Assembly (NCBI GenBank): GCA_009693345.1
Contig: SHXL01000130.1
Span: forward strand, 1-7,882
DNA length: 7,882 nucleotides
Origin: Betaproteobacteria bacterium
Lineage (GTDB): Bacteria; Pseudomonadota; Gammaproteobacteria; Burkholderiales; SG8-39
Direction of reading: 5' to 3'
The notes under the pieces: generated by a model
What the model saw: the letters and a program-made list of their open reading frames with translations, nothing else
Told to the model about the DNA's origin: nothing
Databases searched by the model: none
Made by a program: the position numbers and the translations under genes
Part shown: piece after piece, positions 5,264 to 7,882 of the stretch
Numbering within the stretch: position 1 is the stretch's first letter
Layout: every line of letters begins with the position of its first letter

Positions 5264-6181
5264 ATGCCGTATTCGGTCGAGGGCAAGCTGGTCGTCGCGA
5301 TCTCTTCCCGCGCGCTGTTCGATTTCGAGGAGGAAAACCGGGTATTCGACGCCCAGGGCGAGCGCGCCTATATCGACCTGCAGTACTCGCGCATGAACGT
5401 GCCGGCGAAGGAAGGCGTCGCCTTCCGCCTGGTGAAGAAGCTGCTGGCGTTCAATTTGGGCGACGCGCAGCTGGTCGAGGTGGTGATCCTGTCCAAGAAC
5501 GACCCGGTGTCGGGCCTGCGCATTTTCCGCTCGGCGCAGCGCGCGGGACTGAAGCTCGAACGCGGCGTGTTCACGCGCGGGCGCAGTCCCTACCGGTACC
5601 TCGATGCCCTGAAGGCGAACCTGTTCCTTTCCGCCAACGAGAAGGACGTGATGGGTGCGCTCGATGCACACTTTCCTGCCGCGCGCGTACTGCCCGAGTC
5701 GGCGCAGGCTGGCGGGCGTCACGCTGAGGAAGTTCGTATCGCGTTCGACGGCGACGCGGTGCTGTTCTCCGACGAAGCCGAGCGCGTATTCCAGAGCGAT
5801 GGCCTGGATGCTTTCACCCGTCACGAAACGGCCCATGCCCTGAAGCCCTTGCCGCCCGGGCCGTTCAAACCCCTGCTCGAGGCCCTGCACCGTTTGCAGG
5901 CCGCGTCCGGCACGGACGTGCCGATGCGCGTGCGCACGGCGCTGGTTACCGCGCGCAGCGCGCCCGCACATGAGCGGGCGGTGCGCACCCTCATGGACTG
6001 GAACATCGCAGTAGACGAAGCGCTGTTTCTCGGCGGCCTGGACAAAGGCGAGTTCCTGAAGGCCTTCCAGCCGGATTTTTACTTTGATGATCAGCGTGGA
6101 CACGTCGCATCCGCGAGCCAGCACGTTGCGACCGGCCACGTCCCATTCGGCATTGCCAACAAAGACAAGGTGACTCCATGA
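5264..6181 (+). CDS. Cytosolic 5'-nucleotidase, cN-I family (PF06189 type)
   Basis: The 305-residue product resembles the family that includes human NT5C1A/B, cytosolic enzymes that remove phosphate from nucleoside 5'-monophosphates such as AMP. Visible landmarks are LVVAISSRALFDFEE (9-23), GVAFRLVKKLLAFN (51-64), VVILSKNDPVSGLRIF (73-88), the HAD-like catalytic FDGDAVLFSDE (161-171), ALVTARSAPAHERAVRTLMDWN (226-247), FLGGLDKGEFLKAFQPDFYFDDQ (255-277) and ATGHVPFG (289-296). The sequence is full length and undamaged. ATG 5264 has GGAG at 5256-5259. The gene starts 16 bases after the tRNA-Gly CCA end, too close for its own promoter, so its mRNA must be released by tRNA 3' processing or start upstream. 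Its stop overlaps the next ATG as ATGA. Substrate preference cannot be read from sequence alone. Confidence 0.92.
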   Translation: MPYSVEGKLVVAISSRALFDFEEENRVFDAQGERAYIDLQYSRMNVPAKEGVAFRLVKKLLAFNLGDAQLVEVVILSKNDPVSGLRIFRSAQRAGLKLERGVFTRGRSPYRYLDALKANLFLSANEKDVMGALDAHFPAARVLPESAQAGGRHAEEVRIAFDGDAVLFSDEAERVFQSDGLDAFTRHETAHALKPLPPGPFKPLLEALHRLQAASGTDVPMRVRTALVTARSAPAHERAVRTLMDWNIAVDEALFLGGLDKGEFLKAFQPDFYFDDQRGHVASASQHVATGHVPFGIANKDKVTP

Positions 6182-7074
6182 AAGCGATCAAGGTTGCGCT
6201 GTACGGCATGGTCGGGCTGGTTGCGCTGGCGGTCGTCGCGCTGGGCGCGGTTTTCGTGATCGTCGACGGCAAGTTCGTCAAGGCGCGCCTGGAGAACGCC
6301 ATGAAGGAAAAGAGCCGGACGCTGAATATCGAGGGCGAACCCAAGCTTGCGCTGTTTCCGGTTTTCCGGCTCACGCTCGGCAAGACGACTCTGTCGGAAC
6401 CGAAGAGCGACAAGGCCTTCGTGTCGCTGGAGTCCCTGGTCGTGGCGGTGAAGGTAATGCCGCTCGTATCGGGCGAAGTCGCGGTCGATATACTCACCTT
6501 GTCGGGACTGCGTGCCAATATCGTGCGCGCCAAGGACGGCAGCATGAATTTCGACGACCTGGCTGGCAAGCGCGAAGCCGAGACCGCGGAAAAAAAGGAG
6601 CCGCCCAAGATCCGCATCGCCGAAGTGAAGATCGAGCGCGCGCAGGTGTCCTACACCGACCTCGCGAGCGGCCAGACCCCCGCAATCGGCGATTTGAACC
6701 TCAAGACCGGACGGCTGGAGGACGATGTGCCGACGCCGCTTGCGCTTTCGGCCAGCATTGCCGGAAAACGGCCCGAGATCGCGCTGAAGGCGCAAGTGGA
6801 GGCGGTCGCGAGGATCAACCTTGCCGCGCAAGCCTTCGCTTTTTCCAAGCTGGATGCCAGGCTGTCCGGCAATGCCGGGACGCTGCACGGCCTTGACCTG
6901 CGCCTGAACGGTGATCTCGCCGCGGACGTGCGCCGGCAGGAGTACACCGTCGATACGCTGGGCCTGCAGGCGAAGGGGACGCTGGAGCGCGACGCGCTGG
7001 CGGCGGCGTTCAGTGCGCCCAGGCTGCGCGTCACGTCCGCGAAAGCCGAAGGGCAGGCGGTGCCGGCAACCTGA
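6178..7074 (+). CDS. AsmA family protein, N-terminal piece of a frame-broken gene
   Basis: AsmA-family proteins are large envelope proteins with one N-terminal membrane anchor and a long periplasmic repeat-rich body, linked to outer-membrane assembly and lipid transport. The piece has 298 residues. A membrane segment lies at about 7-31 (ALYGMVGLVALAVVALG), followed by LENAMKEKSRTLNIEGEPKL and LALFPVFRLTLGKTTLSE, typical of the AsmA N-terminal domain. Then come LSGLRANIVRAKDGSMNFDDL and LDLRLNGDL-type strands. The frame ends at TGA 7072-7074 after SAKAEGQAVPAT. The homologous sequence goes on in another frame from 7065, so this stop is the result of a one-base loss near 7063, not a natural C-terminus. 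ATG 6178 overlaps the nucleotidase stop, so the two are translationally coupled. The family call is sound; its exact AsmA subgroup is not clear. Confidence 0.8.
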   Translation: MKAIKVALYGMVGLVALAVVALGAVFVIVDGKFVKARLENAMKEKSRTLNIEGEPKLALFPVFRLTLGKTTLSEPKSDKAFVSLESLVVAVKVMPLVSGEVAVDILTLSGLRANIVRAKDGSMNFDDLAGKREAETAEKKEPPKIRIAEVKIERAQVSYTDLASGQTPAIGDLNLKTGRLEDDVPTPLALSASIAGKRPEIALKAQVEAVARINLAAQAFAFSKLDARLSGNAGTLHGLDLRLNGDLAADVRRQEYTVDTLGLQAKGTLERDALAAAFSAPRLRVTSAKAEGQAVPAT

Positions 7075-7882
7075 CGGTGAAAGGGCCCGGGCGGAGCATC
7101 GACGCCAAGCTCAGGATGTCGGCCGTCGAAGGCTAGGCCTCGGCATTGTCGATCCCCAGCCTCGTCCTGGAGCTCGATTCGAATGTCGCCGGCAACGGCG
7201 TCAAGGGGCAGATTTCCACGCCGATAAAGGCCAATCTGGCGGCGCGTACCTGGGAATTGCCCAAGATCACCGCCAATCTCACGTTCTCCGGGCCGGCGAT
7301 ACCCCAGAAAACCGTGACCCTGCCGATCAGCGCGTCCCTGCGGGTGGACCTGGCGAAGCAGTCTGTCAATGCGGAAATGAGCACGAAGTTCGATGACACC
7401 AGCGTCAACGCCAAGCTTGGTGCGACGAGGCTCGAGCCGTTGGTCGCGAATTTCGATGTTGCCATCGACAAACTGAATCTCGACCGTTACCTGCCCGCGG
7501 ACAGTAAGGGCGCGAAGCCCGATGCGCCCATCGATCTTTCCGGCTTGAGGGGCAAGACCGTGAGCGGCAAGCTTGCCATCGGCGCCCTGACCGCGAAACG
7601 CGCCAAGCTGGAGAACGTCAAGGCGGAGATCAAGCTGGACGGCGGCAAGCTCGAGGTTGCGCCGCATTCGGCCAGCCTCTACGGCGGCACGCTGGCCGGA
7701 GCGCTCTCGGCCGACGCGAACGGCAACAAGCTCCACGTCAGGGAAAAGGCGCAGAACGTCGGGCTCGGCGCGTTGCTGCGCGACGTGGCGCAAAAGGATG
7801 TGCTCGACGGGGGCGGCAACGTAACCCTCGACGTCCAGAGCTCGGGCGGCACTGTGACGGCGCTGAAGAAGGCGCTTGCCGG
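7065..7882 (+). pseudogene. AsmA family protein, continuation after frame break and in-frame TAG, runs off the window
   Basis: Read in the frame starting at 7065, the sequence gives GNLTVKGPGRSIDAKLRMSAVEG, then TAG at 7134-7136, then an uninterrupted frame to the window end. The latter includes ASALSIPSLVLELDSN, TWELPKITANLTFSG, LNLDRYLPADSKG, LEVAPHSASLYGGTLAGAL and GLGALLRDVAQKD. LNLDRYLP and APHSASLYGGTLAG are typical of the AsmA C-terminal half, so this is the rest of the gene at 6178. Neither a ribosome binding site nor a natural start is apparent after the TAG. Two independent lesions lie about 70 bases apart. They may be real decay or sequence errors. Third positions remain G/C-rich and the protein motifs are intact, so any inactivation is recent. 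Confidence 0.75.

Noticed and set aside
5156..6139. Long minus-strand open frame over the 5'-nucleotidase and tRNA
   Set aside because: It runs antisense through the tRNA and a well-recognised enzyme gene. Its sequence is low-complexity shadow coding with no family motif.
7072..7090. AAAGGGC at 7080-7086 as a programmed -1 frameshift site in the AsmA gene
   Set aside because: It fits the XXXYYYZ pattern, but it lies after the TGA at 7072-7074, so ribosomes in the first frame would stop before reaching it. It also does not explain the second stop at 7134.
1..7882. Mobile element, CRISPR, defence or phage system
   Set aside because: Apart from the lipoprotein-like gene, the genes are recognisable chromosomal families, mostly housekeeping. 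I saw no terminal inverted repeats, transposase or integrase motifs, repeat-spacer structure or att-like duplication of the tRNA 3' end.

Overview
The window looks like a piece of a GC-rich betaproteobacterial chromosome. This rests on the gene order (PP2C phosphatase, rph, rdgB, hemW facing thiS-thiG-trmB), the strong G/C preference at third codon positions and the protein sequences themselves. It is mostly core housekeeping DNA. I see no insertion sequence, phage gene, CRISPR array or toxin-antitoxin module, and no convincing new multi-gene system.

Left part (1-2859, plus strand): the end of a PP2C-type Ser/Thr phosphatase gene runs into rph (RNase PH, tRNA 3' trimming), rdgB (dITP/XTP pyrophosphatase) and hemW (radical-SAM heme chaperone). 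The genes overlap or lie within about a dozen bases of each other, so they probably form one operon. Middle (2836-4500, minus strand): thiS and thiG make the thiazole part of thiamine, and trmB makes m7G46 in tRNA. They are packed stop-on-start, and trmB begins at TTG. hemW and trmB converge and their coding ends overlap by 24 bases.

Region 4501-5173: an AT-rich divergent intergenic stretch with a near-perfect 19-bp dyad, then a small lipoprotein-like gene with short G-x-V-G-Y type repeats. Its frame continues past a TAG for another 37 codons with coding-like composition. A strong intrinsic terminator follows. Right part (5174-7882, plus strand): tRNA-Gly(CCC), 16 bases later a cytosolic 5'-nucleotidase (cN-I family), and then, by an ATGA overlap, an AsmA-family gene that runs off the window.

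The notable points concern gene integrity. The AsmA gene has a one-base frame break near 7063 and an in-frame TAG at 7134-7136, with clear AsmA-like protein continuing beyond both. The lipoprotein gene shows the same pattern, with a TAG at 4977-4979. These two TAGs are the only CTAG tetramers I find in the window, and both sit in CTAGG, as expected if CCAGG (Gln CAG) had changed C to T. Sequencing or assembly error, real pseudogenization and amber readthrough all remain open.
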